A stretch of DNA of 64,000 nucleotides from assembly GCA_965153455.1 (NCBI GenBank), contig OZ234500.1, forward strand, positions 2,976,001-3,040,000. The letters are read 5' to 3'. This document shows positions 37,401 through 50,160 of the stretch, in pieces. A model generated the notes under the pieces. That model saw only the letters and a list, made by a program, of their open reading frames with translations, was not told the DNA's origin and ran no database searches. Each line of letters starts with the position of its first letter. Within the stretch, counting starts at the first letter, position 1. The position numbers and the translations under genes are program-made. This stretch comes from Sphagnum compactum (lineage: Eukaryota; Bryophyta; Sphagnopsida; Sphagnales).

Positions 37401-40206
37401 CTGTCGATCTTCCATGTCTGGCAGAATGCGTTCAATGGGTCCATACCATCGGGTATGGCTGAGCTTCCGGAGTTGACGGAGTTTGTCCTCTTCGACAACC
37501 GCTTCACTGGAAATATTCCCGAGAATTTGGGTGTGAATAGCAAGCTTTCCCGCTTCGATGTGTCGACGAATCTGCTTTCAGGAGCTGTTCCGGCGCATCT
37601 TTGCGATGGACAGCAGTTGACTCAGCTCATCTTCTTCGAGAATATGTTCTCGGGTGTTATCCCTGATGTGTATGGCAACTGCAGCAGTCTCAGTCGCGTG
37701 CGTTTCGAGAGGAATCAACTGTCGGGTCCCATTCCCGATGGTCTTTGGGGTGCACCCAACATGCAGATTCTCACAGTCAACAACAATTTCTTCAACGGAA
37801 GCATAGCTGCTTCTAGCATCGGATTCGCTTCCCAGTTAGCCACTCTCGACATCTCTAGCAATGGGTTCTCAGGTCCGCTTCCGCAAGAAATCGGCAAGCT
37901 TCGTCGCATGCAAAAGCTGGTTGCATCGGACAACAAGCTCTCGGGTTTCATCCCTCCAGAGATTAGCAATCTTTCTCAGCTCAATGGGCTTGATCTCAGT
38001 CAGAATAGCTTCACTGGGTTGATCCCAGCAACACTCGGCAACTGTACGCAGCTCAGCACTCTCAACCTCTCGACGAATCTCCTCTCCGGGGAGATTCCCA
38101 GTGAGCTTGGCGAGCTTAGCAGCCTCACAGTCCTCGACCTTTCGCACAATAGTCTCAGCGGTGATGTCCCGGCAGTGCTCAGCAGTTTGCCACTCGAGAA
38201 TCTCGACCTCTCCTACAACAACCTTTCTGGTGTGTTGCCATCGGGTCTTCTCGATGTCGCAAATGTCAAAGGAAATCCTGATTTGTGCGAAGAGGGTAGC
38301 AGCAGCGGCGACTCGACGACATGTGCAGGAGGAGGTAGCAGCTTACAACCTGCTGCAGCGACGAGCAGCAGCAAGTCTAGCAATGGAGGAGGAGTAGGAG
38401 CACCCATGGTGTCTGTGGTGGTGGGGGCTTTCGTTGCGGCGACGATCATACTCGTGGTCGGTTCCTGCTGGTTTTACCGCAGGTACAAAACCTTCCAGGA
38501 GGAACGCTGCAAGGGACTTCGCGCCTCGTGGCAACTGACTTCCTTCCACAAGATGGTAGTGCGGGACTACGAGATAGCGGAATTCTGCAACGATCCCGAC
38601 AATGTCATAGGAAGCGGTGGATCCGGGAAAGTCTACAAGGCTGTTCTTGGCAACGGCCAAGCCGTGGCTGTCAAGAAGCTGGGATGGGGTGAGAGCAAAC
38701 CTGCAGGCGATCATGCAGCAGTACACGATCACGGATTCAAAGCTGAGGTAATAATTCTCGACTGTAGGCGCCATACAGGAGCTCAGCTGATAATCAGTTC
38801 CAAACTCTTCCTAGGGTTACATTCTTCATCATCACTCTTGCAACAGAGTCTGATCCTCGATGAGCAATCGCAGCTACTTCTTCCGAGTATGCACACAAAG
38901 TTCGATGGATACACTGCAGCTTGCGAGTTGTAGAAATTTTGTGATCATATATGTGATTCTGATCTTTGTTTCTTTCTTTCTTTGGGGGGCCATGAATGCA
39001 ATGCCATGCAGGTAGAGACTTTAGGGAAAATCCGCCACCGGAACATCGTGAAGCTCTTGTGCTGTTGCTCCAACGAGGAATCAAACCTGCTCGTCTACGA
39101 GTACATGCCCAACGGCAGCTTGGGTGACATCCTGCACAGCACCAAAGGCGGCACTTTGGATTGGGCTATGCGCTACAAGATTGCACTCGGCGCAGCACAG
39201 GTAGTAGCTAACCCCTAAACCCTAACTGAGACTTGCTCGTCGAGACCTTCACGACCCATGTTTTTTTCTCCGTTGCTGTATGTATGTCGCGGAGCGGAGT
39301 ACTGGATCGATCTGCAGCACAACTCTTATGCAGAGAGGATGGGACATGTTTTTGTTTTTGTGGTGTTTTAGGGTTTGGAGTACTTGCACCACGACTGTCT
39401 GCCACAGATTGTGCACCGTGATGTGAAGTCCAACAACATACTCCTTGATGCCGATTACGAGCCGCACGTTGCTGACTTCGGGCTTGCTCGCGTCCTGGAA
39501 ACCACCACCATTACGACATTGAAGGGCGAGTCCATGTCCGCAGTTGCAGGCTCTTATGGCTACATTGCTCCCGGTAACAAACCCTAAAACAAGACCCTTG
39601 CTGCTGCTGTGCCTCATACCGGATCAAGGATTCATAGATTGATCATCACTGTCGTTGTTTTCGAGCTAACATTTGTTGTTGTTGTTGGTGGTGTTGGGAT
39701 TGACTGCTCATGTAGAGTACGCATACACCTTGAATGTGGGCGAGAAGAGCGACATCTACAGCTTTGGCGTCGTGTTGTTGGAGCTTGTGACAGGAAAGAG
39801 GCCAGTGGAATCGACCTTTGGCGAGGGTGTTGATCTGGTGAAATGGGTGATGGACAAAATTCAGAGCACTGATGGGTTGTATGAAGTTCTCGACCCGCGT
39901 CTCGGCAGGGAGTCGCACGACGACATGATCCTGTTGTTGAGAGTGGCGGTGCTGTGCTTGAGTCGACATCCACGCAGCCGGCCGTCCATGCGTGAGGTGG
40001 TGCAACTACTGGTGGAAGCCGAACCCAAAAGCTGCGGCGAGAAATTGAACAGAATCAGAAGCATTTCCGGATCGATCTGGCCCACTATGAAGATCAAGAA
40101 TGCGAACTTAGCCGACCAGATCAGGAGCGAAACCAAGACCGCCGACGATGATGACAACAACAACAACAAGGCAGTTGTCGAGACGCCGAACTTTCTAGGA
40201 TTGTAA
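34402..40206 (+). CDS. LRR receptor-like kinase, HAESA/HSL-like (subfamily XI), five exons, 1118 aa
   Basis: Coding exons read as 34402-34714, 36586-38747, 39012-39200, 39372-39573 and 39716-40206. All introns are GT-AG and the phases (1,0,0,1) join without a break. Seen: signal/hydrophobic segment at residues 20-31, N-cap cysteines C73 and C80, about 24 LRRs (about 85-655), C-cap C672, transmembrane helix 712-735 followed by RRYK, then a kinase with a GSGGSG loop (780-785), VAVKK with K801, alpha-C Glu E825, HRD 903-905 (D905), DFG 923-925 and APE ending at E956. It is therefore an RD kinase with every catalytic residue. The tail to 1118 is rich in Asp and Asn. LRR residues R475-V-R477 match the R-x-R motif that reads the C-terminus of the peptide ligand in HAESA-type receptors. 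Inferred role: plasma-membrane receptor for a small secreted peptide. The start is the first in-frame ATG before the hydrophobic segment. The exact orthologue (HAE, HSL or CEPR-like) is not settled. Confidence 0.93.
34901..35320 (+). repeat. Degenerate minisatellite of about 90 bp, five copies, in intron 1
   Basis: Copies begin at about 34901, 35002, 35090, 35165 and 35254. Each runs through a GATCAAAAC-like start, TCTTCATA, a TTTCAG-like element, ATCATCCCATCTTT, a GCAATTTRTTGGAAAC-like block and TTGCATCTTGAGGTTT. The spacing (101, 88, 75, 89) shows indels between copies. Three copies carry a T-rich CAG that resembles a 3' splice site. Confidence 0.8.
36516..36557 (+). repeat. TG repeat followed by a G tract next to the intron 1 acceptor
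   Basis: A run of TG dinucleotides (36516-36533) leads into 24 bases (36534-36557) that are all G except for one T at 36540 and one A at 36548, giving G runs of 6, 7 and 9. The tract ends 28 bases before the acceptor AG and could form a G-quadruplex in the pre-mRNA. Confidence 0.95.
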
Positions 40207-40680
40207 AAAAAACACAAATACATCGTCTCGCGGTCTATTGCAGCCTAGCTCTTGATGGGTGCCCGGCGCCTTTGTGTATACTAGATTAATGTGGACATGT
40301 CGACTCTTAGTAACCAGTGCAGATTATAACTTGCTCATGCATGAATTCTAAGCTTCTGGTGTCGAAAGCCAAAAAAGAATCACAAAACAAGAATCGATGA
40401 CGATGATGAAGCGGAGACTTGAAGATGAATGCAACAGCTGCACACTAGTACTAGGGGGGGGAAGAAGAACCAAAAGCTTCCCATTTTTCCTACCGATTCA
40501 GTAACCTGTCACCCACCCATGATGCGAGCTCAAGAATTCTTGTCATTCCTTTCTGATCAAATTTATCAGAAAAAAGACAACAAAAACCAAAAAGGGATTG
40601 ACGAACGGGACCAAAAAATTCATGACTGGCGGCGCAGATCGTCTTCGGTGATGGGCTTAGAGCTCTGCCGAACAGAAAGA
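40207..40680. other. 3' flank of the receptor kinase gene
   Basis: The DNA after the stop codon stays moderately GC-rich and probably includes the 3' UTR. There is no AATAAA; plant genes often lack it. A run of seven or eight G's occurs at about 40454. No other gene is visible. Confidence 0.4.
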
Positions 40681-40857
40681 GCATGTGCGTATGCGTATGT
40701 TCTGGATGCATACGCGTACGCGTACTTTCCGGTTACATCTACGTACACGTATGTCTGGGGTGCCTAGTATGCGTTACCTCCTATGTTCTGGATTCGTATG
40801 CGTTTGCGTATGTCTCGGTTCATACGCGTATGCGTGTGTGGGTACATACATGTGTGC
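40681..40857. repeat. Cluster of alternating purine-pyrimidine runs, CpG-rich (CGTA/GCGTAT motifs)
   Basis: Five runs alternate strictly between purine and pyrimidine: 40681-40700, 40706-40725, 40740-40754, 40821-40840 and 40842-40857 (15-20 nt each). They are built from GCGTAT, ACGCGTAC and CGTATG words separated by a partly repeated TTCTGGAT-like spacer. The block is dense in CpG in an otherwise CpG-poor stretch. Open frames across it are by-products of the repeat. Confidence 0.85.
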
Positions 40858-40879
40858 TAATGTCGGGTGCATATGGGAG

Positions 40880-41040
40880 TGTTTTTTTGTTCAGGAATTT
40901 TGTGATGTTTTAGCCAATCAGAAAAATTCAGCAAAAAGTGGCAATCATCATCCATAGGAAGATTTCACGATGTAGCCAAATCTGGCTATAAACCACATGT
41001 GAAAGTATAAAAATCTGAATCATCGTTTTATATTTTTGGC
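40880..41040 (-). repeat. Dispersed repeat family 1, copy C
   Basis: On the minus strand it reads GTAGCCAAAAATAT, ACTTTCACATGTGG, TAGCCAGATTTGGCTA (40973-40988 on plus), AATCTTCCTATGG and CATCACAAAATTCCTG, in the same order as copy A. It sits just past the CGTA-rich block. Confidence 0.7.
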
Positions 41041-41049
41041 TACTTAGAG

Positions 41050-44000
41050 GATCCAAATATATATATATTTAGATCTTGTGATTTTTTTTTACTCTTTTTT
41101 TGTTTTTCCCCCTTTCCTTAAATGTCTCTGAGAAATCTCGTCTCAAAGGCCAGGATTGATGATATCCTTTCATCACAAAGGCCAACCCTTTCTTTCAAAT
41201 TGAAGGCATGATGATGATGAACACAACCATGATCAAATGTCTCTAGAGATTTTAATGCACACCCATAAGCAAATTCATGTGTAGATTGGAATGTGTAGAT
41301 ATATATATGGTTTGACATACCATATTGCCCTTGCGTATCTACCGGTGTTTTGTGGGTATATTGTTTTTGATATATCTTAGGGTAAGGGTTTTTTTTTTTT
41401 TTTGTTTGTTCCATTAGGGTAGGGTCTGCGTAAACAATTTTATAATTTTGGGTATACCCATGGTTAGGGTTTTTTTTAAAAGGATAAAAAAAGGTAAATA
41501 ATTTTTAACTTATTTAATTAAAATAAGAATTTTTTTTCACACTTTGAAATTTATTTGAACGACTATCACATGCCTAAATTGGTGAGACAATGCATGCATG
41601 TGATGTCAAATCAAAATGATAACATTGCATTAAAATATTTCAAAATTTTAATTTTTACTTATAAACAAAACTCAGTCGTCCTGAAACTCAGACTGTGGTG
41701 GCAGTTTTAGGGTTTATGTGAATAGTGGTGGTGATTTTAGGGTTTAAGTGAGATAGTGTTCACGATTTCAAAGTTTAGTTGAAACTTACCCTAATAAGAT
41801 TTACCCCGGTTTGAGAACATACCTGGGCTTGAGTACAACAAGTATTTCAAAGATTATATGCAAAGTTATGAAACAGGTATATTTTTTCAAAAATATATAC
41901 TTTTGAATATCAACTATACTTGCCCTAAGGTTATTTCTAGGGTAAGGGTTAACAAATTATCATTTATCCTATGTTTCCCCAACATGTATCCTTTTATCCT
42001 ATGTGTGCCCTACATGTACCCTAACCACAAGTTACACGTAAATACAAATCTGTATAATTATGTTTACAACTACGAATTCATTGGGAAGTGGAGAAAGACA
42101 ACTAACTAGTTGTGAAGTTAGCATTGCAAACATGAACATATGATATAGTAAAATCAACAAAAATAGAATGAAACCATTCAACATCTTTCGGTAATGCATT
42201 TTGGGCATTCCAAAACAACAAACTATAGGATAATCATGAAGCTTTGGTAAATGGTTCCAAGAGTATATGGTTAGAGTCTTGTTCAAATTAATTAAATTCG
42301 ATGAATGAATTCACATGTCAAAAGCATGAATTAGTTATTAGTTAGTCATCATAATTGAGGAAATTCCATCATAACCTTAAATCACATGCATTGCAAAATA
42401 TTGAAATGCACGTATTCTATAAGATGACTTTAGCATATGTAGTAACCAGAAGGGTAGGTTCCAGTTCAGTTCTTTCTAACAGAAATTGGAATCCAATGGT
42501 TCATACACACCCAAAAGTGGCACCCGACCAACACTAGTTCAAACATAGTCGTTTGAAATTCATGAATTGGTTTCCAGTTCAAATCAAAATAATATTCCAA
42601 ATGTCACCTATATGCAAAGTTTCTTCTGTCTTAGTGCCGAGCCAACAAACTATAGCAATGGTCACCAAATAAATTGAGCACCAAAAAAAACCATGTGAGT
42701 GTTTTGGGGTCATATCTTGGGGGCCAGGACAAGCAACCAAATTGCTAGAAAGGATAGATTACCTGCAAAAACAAGGTGAATGGGTTAGGCCTACTCGATC
42801 ACACTAGGTTGGCAAACTTCAAGTCTCCTTTCCTCCTTTTTTTTGGAGGAAAATTATACAAAACTCTAATGGTTTATGTAGATACCTTAACGATCAAATT
42901 GGTGAAAGGAAAAAACAATGGTCCACATTGCCAAGTGATCTTGAAGATTTATTGATGGACCTCGAGATTTTCTATGGGATGAAAACCAGTAAAAAAAAAT
43001 TGACTAATTTCGTCATTTTTTTTGACAAAACACGATTGAATTCTTTTGGTTTTTTAGTGTAAACTCCGCTAATTTTTGGGGAAAACTTCGTCAAATTTTA
43101 ATATCACAAAATTGAAAGAAAAACAAAACCCCCATGTTCAAACCACTTAGATTTCGCAAGATTAGGGTTTGTCCCATATATAGGTTTTACTAGGAATCTT
43201 TTGGTGTTATCATTTTGCATACAAATACACATATCATTGAGATCATAGGTAAGCCATAATTTTCAAGTATGAAAATTGTAATTCAGCTAGGATTCTTTTC
43301 CCAACTGCTCCCAATTCACAAAAATAATTAGTTTAATAATTCTAGAAGTGCATGACTTGTTTTTGCAGGATTGGAACTTTCCGGATACATATCAACCCAC
43401 CTCAATATGAACCTAGTTGAAAGAGTTGGTCTTTTTTCTTTCATTCATTCCTTTCTTCTTTTATGAGAGGGTGTGTTACTACTTGGACCCATGGGTGTTG
43501 GGTCCCACGGGTCCAAAGGAAGGGCTTCTTTGCTCAAGAGCCTTTACATGATCAAAGTTTTGTCAAGGAATGTCACCAACAATAATGCCAACAACAATAA
43601 CACAAGGACCCACCAAAAAGTATGCATGATGAAGTTGTTAGGAGCCCAAAGACAAAATAATGGTGCAATTCAAACTACAAAGGTATTGATGTGTACAAAA
43701 GTGAGGCATTCTTTTTGTTGTAGTGAGGTAGAAAATTATGTAGCTTGAGTGAGAGATTCAACACACATTTCTCTTTGAATGTTATTGACAAAGTAACAAG
43801 TAATCTGACCTTGATAATGTGGGGTATATATGTGAGGGGCGAAGGGGGGGCAATGTGGGCTTCATGATCACCCTCATAAGCTTTGAGTACTCAAGATCTT
43901 GAAGGATGACAAATTGATTTACTTTCTTGGGGTGGATGTTGATCTAAGGTTTGAACTTTGAATGGAGGATGTGATTAGGGATTTGAAATTTTTTTGAAGC

Positions 44001-47000
44001 TTACCTTATGCTAGCTCGTAATTAAGACTATAAGACTATTGTTGATTTTTTCCCTTTGTTTATAGATTAATGGCTTGTAATTGAAAGTAGGCTACAATTG
44101 GGTACAAGGATTTGGATGTGTGTTTGCACATGACAATTGATGTCAATGTGTGCTTCTAATGCTAGATAGTGTTATCATTTGTTGAGCTCTATATGCAATA
44201 TGATGTCTTAGTAGCTTGGATTGCATATGGTGCTTATGTTTTTCCTAAATTTTCATGTGTTTAAAAGCCCTGCAACTCATGGAAAAGGGGATGGTACTTC
44301 ATAAGCGGAATTGAAAATTTGTCTTCTTAATATGTATGTATGTTTATTACAAATTAAATTGTCTATGTTTTTTTCCTCAATCTCCAAATTATATTTGGAT
44401 TTTCCAAATATGGTTCACATCACAATTTCCATGCATTCAATTTTCAATGAAAAATTCAGCAATGTCAAAATCAATTATTTGCGATCAACGTAGCATTCAT
44501 TTATGATATTACATGTATCCAAGTTTTTTTTTAATTTTCTTTCTATATTTCCAAAAAAAACCTATTTATCATTCAATTCTCATTATAATGTATTGTATAT
44601 GTGAACTTTTCCACCAAAGCCTCCTTGATATCTCAAGATAAACAACAATGTCATTTGATCACTTGGAAGTCTATAACAATTGGAAAACTCAAAATGTTAA
44701 GGTCATAGTGGCAACCCTTTATAATTGGAATAACATGGAAAAACATATTTTTAAACATCCAAGTTCTAATAAAAAATTAATATGAACAATTTGGATGATC
44801 ATTTTTGTTATGCATTCAATTTTTTTAGCTGAATGATCAAATGTAAGATAATTTTTCACTAATGTCCATTAATTTATTCAAATTGTAGTTTTTATATGTG
44901 TTTCAATGATATTTTTTTACTTTTTTTGAGATACAAATAATTGTGAAATATATTTATATTACGTGGACTTTTTTCAAAGTATGTGTCAAGACTTAAATAT
45001 GTTTTTAACAACTAGAAAATAGAAAATATATTCTATGACACCTTTTAAATATTCAACAATCATTACATCCTAACTTAGCTAGTATTTGTTTCGGAATATT
45101 TTGTGTTGAAATATATTTAAACACAAATAATTGTCTCCCATTTTGTGATTTTTTTTGTCTAATTTTTAAGTTCATTTGCACTTTTTTTTTGCAAATAGAT
45201 TTTATAAGCTCAATAAACAACACATATGATTTTTTCTAGTACACTTCCATCCACATTGATGTACTTATTGCTTTTATGCGAATGTTACAAGATTCAACTA
45301 AAGGCACCTACTTTTTATATATGTTTTACCACACTTCTACCTTTTTCCTTCTTAAATATTATGTGAATTACGATGATGCTATTGAAATTACTTTCCCTTC
45401 TAACTATCATAGTTATGACATTCTTGGTGCGAGAATGTTATGGAAGCCAAAAGAAGCAAGAATTTTAAAGAATTTTATAGATCAACCAGTGTAATTTGGT
45501 AAACATTCGCGAGTAAAGAATGTTATGACAAGGTGCTAAATGAAGAATTTTAAAGAATTTTAATGTGCAAAATGAAGAATGTCATCACTAGGCTAACTAT
45601 GAATTCTACAAATAAGTCAAAACATATTATTAGGAATCAAAAAAAGGTGTCAGGAATCATTAAAACTTATACATTATAATATATATGTTTTTATTTTAAA
45701 ATTTTAAAGTTAGTGTTGCATAACAATTTGTTATTCAAAAAAACCTAACACAAAACTTATGATGTATTGAGATAATTATAAATATATTTAATAACAAGTT
45801 GCAAACAAGTTTAGCCAAATTTTAGATTTTATAAAAAATTGAGATTTAACAAAGATTTGAAAATTTTCATATTAAGCATTATACATTGATTGGAGGCCAT
45901 TTTGGGTACAATAATACCATGTAGTTAATTTTTGACATTCCTCATAATTTTGTATGGTAGGAATATGTTAAGGAGTCTACTCATTCTAACCTTTCAACTT
46001 AAGCAAAAAAAATCCTTGTTGTTATCCACATTCCATGATGAAATTTTCTTGAAAATTGCAAATCATTTGAAATGCCAATTTCCATGGAGTTTTTTGTTAA
46101 CCAACCATGTTTTAATATCTAATCTATTTTGGTGGTGATATATTAACCAACAAATTTGACTCATTCTTTTTGTCTTCACATTATTTGTTAAATTATGTAT
46201 TTTAGTATGATGAAATGATTATTTGAATAATTTTTAGATCTTCACCTCAAATTTGCACCTTAGTGTGAAGGTCAAATACTTATTTGCTTTCCACCTACAC
46301 ATGGATGGACAAGTTGAATTTAGGTCAATCAAAAGTCTTGGTGCAAAATTTGTTGTGCAAGACCAATTATCATCCAATATTAAGTGATTGAAAATATCTT
46401 GAGCTACTAGACTATTCAGACAAGAATAGAATGCATTCATCAACATAGTAAACACTTTCATTTTGGGTTACACCTTTAAATTTGATGTTCGGATGTATAA
46501 ACATAATAAACCGTATAAATAAAATATTGACAAACAACATGGTTAGGAAACATTTAGGGTCTAGGCGATCATTTTCCCATCTTCAAAACTTACAAGAGTT
46601 TTTGAAAAAATCTTAACCAACAAAATCACAAATAATTATAATCAAAGTTAGAAATTAAGTTTAATTTCAATAGCCTACAAAATTATTCAACCTCTAGATT
46701 GATTAAATTATCCATGACTTGGTTTGTTCATCACCATCAGGTAGCTAAATGCATGGTGCTTTGAATTGAGCTCTTTGATTCAATCAATACAAATTATATG
46801 GTTCAAGTTTTCATTGTGAGGACATTGATATGCATCAATAGTTCCAAACCAAGTTTATTGATTGAGGTCAAAGGTGAATGTGAATATAGATTAAAAAAAT
46901 TCTCAAAATTATTCCATAATATCACATTGCCAATTACAATAGTTGTGTTCATTGGCAAATGTTTATGGGCATCATTAACACATCATTTTACAATTATTTT

Positions 47001-48550
47001 GAGAATGTTCACAAACCCTATTGACATAATTTAAACAACTTTCAAACTTCTATTTGAGAGTCAAAACACACTATTAGGAGTTATGGGGATTACTTTATAA
47101 AAGGATAGTGGGTCCTTTTGTAGTTTTGTACAAACTCTTTAGAGTGTAGCCCAATATCTTATCTTGTCACCCTTTATGCTTTATGCAAAGTGTATAAACT
47201 TTTTTTCATAAACTGGGGATTGAAATGGCTAGATAAAATACGTTCCCCAAGTTCCCAATAACTCCTCACTTTATCCCATATTCTTTGCCCTGAGTTCTAC
47301 TCTTTGAAAACTTATATATCCAGCCCAAAGGAACAAATTGCAACATATTTATTTTGGGATGATCCAAAATGATAGCTCAAATGATAATGATTTTAGGCTA
47401 GTGTTCAATTCATGGTTTTATTCAAGGTCCTCTAGACCATAGGTTTTAACTCATGAAAACAAAACAATTGTTCATTCAAAACTTAAAACCAAGCCCTAAT
47501 TTGCACTCAATTCAGGAACCAGCCTCCTACTAGAACCAAACCAAGAACTTCACCTCCACCCTTTTTTATATACTTGTTTTGGTTTCATAGCATTCAAGTG
47601 TTCAAATTCTTTGGATTTATCCAAGGTCTATGGGTTCAAGCAGTCTATGTAATGGTGTAATTATGCTACTCAAAAACTATCATTATATTATATTTTACAA
47701 CTATTTTATATTATATTATACAACTAGTATTATATTATTATTATTAGCCATCCATTAAAATAACTAACTCTTCCAAACCACTCCTTTTCCCTACCCACAT
47801 AGGAAAATCAAATTTGATATTGACATAAATAATGATAAACTATTGAGAATCATACATGAACATATGAGAGAAATAAAAAGGGGCAAAGAGGGGATGGGGT
47901 GGAGGGAGGAGAGAGAGAGAGAAAAGGGGGATTTTGCTCTTGTTGCAACCTTGCTCAAAGATTACACTTGTGATTTAAGTATTATTGTATATGTCTCTTT
48001 TTTTAAATGATTATAAATTCTATATTGATTGATAAAACATCATTACAATTTTTTTCATGTAAATGATCCTAAATATTACAATAATGTTTTTATCATTGTA
48101 GATGTTTTAAAAACATTAATTTATCAATTTTATTCCTATATTTCTTTACAATGTGCAAATCACACGTATAAATAATGAAAGTATGAGTTGTGTTTTTTTC
48201 TTTCAATTTTGTGATATTGCCACACTGACAATTATCCAAAAGGACATTGAACCATGTTTGGTTATACATCAACTATGAAAGTAGAAATTTATTAAAATCA
48301 TTTTATATATTGGCTACTTGTTCAAACAATGTGTAGAAACATGGCAAATTTTATTTTATTTTATTTTTGTTGAAAAAAAAGAGAAAATTCAACAGAATCT
48401 TTTTAAATAAATATTTCACCAAATGGAAAAAAAAATCGCCACAAAAATAATGTTGGGTAGGAGAGGGGCTTCATAATATTTGAATATTCATAAGAAAGTA
48501 TTAATTATATTTTAACATAAACCAAACACAAAAAATCTGGCTATTTTTTT
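41050..48550. other. AT-rich intergenic region right of the receptor kinase
   Basis: Frames are all under 100 codons and unrecognised. It contains repeat family 3 copy B (43010-43140) and, near 42440-42540, a relative of the repeat at 4520. The rest shows only homopolymers and microsatellites. Confidence 0.5.
43010..43140 (+). repeat. Dispersed repeat family 3, copy B
   Basis: Same word order as the copy at 31315-31455, ending in CAAAACCCCCATG against AAAAACCTCCCTACATG in the other copy. No ends or duplications could be fixed. Confidence 0.6.
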
Positions 48551-48559
48551 CTTACTTTT

Positions 48560-50085
48560 CTAGTAGTTCCCATCTGAACAGTTGCCACAAACTGACTTAC
48601 TTTGAGTCACAAAGTCCATGACCATGTCATTCTCATCTATTCTGATGTAGAGATGCTGGCACAACAATGTTGGACATGATCAAATTAAGAATCTGATCTA
48701 ACTAAGAATTGATACAGGAGACTGTGATCTAGTGCCAGTCTTATCACCATTAATAGTTAAGACAAGATAGATCAGCAACAGTTGTTGCATGAAATCAGCA
48801 AAGACTGAGCCTGAAATCAGGGGAAGCACAGGGACCAGAGCTTAATGAGTTAGGTGATCTTGCCACCCAAAAGGCAAGAAAGGAGTTAGCTAATGAATTC
48901 AGTTTGATGTATAAGTAGAACCCCTGCTGAAATGCAATCACCAGATCTTGAGTATTCTTGCCTACTTCAGAGCTGATCCACAGAATCTTCTCATCCTCTT
49001 CCTGTCTCTATTCCCTATCATGGATATTAAGTCATCTCTTCACAGTTCACAAACAAGACATTAAAGAACCTGCCTGCCATCAACTATCATCAAGAAGCTC
49101 GGCTTGAGATCTTGAATAAGCAAATAAGCTAATACAGCCATGCAGCTAACGGCTGTTTAGCATCAAGAAAGCTCTGCTTTCAATTTGAACTGAAAGCATC
49201 AATGAAACCAGTCAACTCAAGCTCAACAGAAGTAATAGACATTCATCTGAATGTACATCTCCGTCAGGAATATGTGTTCCGCAATGCAACTCCTAGTGAC
49301 ATACAATCTTCTACAACCTTCATAGGGTCCACTTCAAGTACATTCAGGTCCCAGTTGTCACAGAGGATGCTTAAATTACCTTTCTCTGCAAAATAATCCG
49401 TCTGGTATTGACAAATTGGAAACTGAAATCACCACAATGACTAATCCCTGCTAGGACTGGGACCAGTCCAGTGATCACAATCACAACATAGATTAGGGCA
49501 TCAACATATGGCAATTCCACAGACTTGAAAGGTGAATCATTCTACAGTTTGATACTGTGGATGGAAATAGACTATGTAAGTTAGTGCTCAACCTGTTTGT
49601 TTACATGAACAGGAAACTGTATTGTCAATGACTAATTACATAAATATTTACATACATAAATATTTACAACCCAGCAACGCAGCAACATATTTACAACCCA
49701 GCAACGCTAGAGCTCTAGAGCTTCAACCTCTTCACTTGCAGAGTGTACAAATTGACAAGACTGCAAGCTCCTTAATGCTTTTTGGTATACTGGACAATGT
49801 GCTAAACTTGCAGATTGCTCTGTTTATATTCAGATGTAAATGATCTGCAATTGTCGAAACAATAGTCCGCCCAGAACTGCATTAGGGGAAAAAATTAGGG
49901 TTTTGTTTCCGCATGAGAGAAACTCTGCAAGATTGCGAAAGCCCATCGTTGGAGTAAGAGGCCATTGAGCAGGCTTTACTCATACCTCTCTCACTCGAGA
50001 ACGGACCGATCCTTGGGTTCTCACAAAAGATCTTTGATCAATGCTCCTCCTACATGCCCACAGCTCCTGACCCCAAAAGACGCAG
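48560..50085. other. Less AT-rich block of unknown nature
   Basis: Base composition is more balanced and homopolymers are scarce from about 48560 to the telomere hairpin, as in transcribed or recently inserted DNA. The longest frame (64-73 codons) matches nothing, and no splice-consistent gene could be built. It could be a non-coding gene or transposon interior. Confidence 0.3.
49660..49707 (+). repeat. 27-bp tandem duplication
   Basis: ATATTTACAACCCAGCAACG starts at 49660 and again at 49687, separated by CAGCAAC-like sequence. It is a local slippage-type duplication. Confidence 0.9.
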
Positions 50086-50089
50086 CAAC

Positions 50090-50160
50090 CCTAAACCCTA
50101 AACCTCAGCAGCTGAGCTGAGGTTTAGGGTTTAGGCTAAACCCTCCTAAACCCTAAATGA
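50090..50160. repeat. Interstitial telomere repeats folded into a perfect 20-bp hairpin
   Basis: 50090-50109 and 50116-50135 are exact reverse complements around the 6-nt spacer AGCTGA. The arms contain CCTAAACCCTAAACC and its complement GGTTTAGGGTTTAGG. Further CCCTAAA-like units follow to about 50156. Confidence 0.9.

Noticed and set aside
36408-38774. Many minus-strand and alternative-frame ORFs of 60-143 codons across the receptor kinase exons
   Set aside because: They are shadows of the LRR and kinase coding sequence; their products match nothing.
40429-40957. Overlapping plus-strand frames rich in Tyr/Val/Cys
   Set aside because: They come from the CGTA/GCGTAT repeat block read in different frames.
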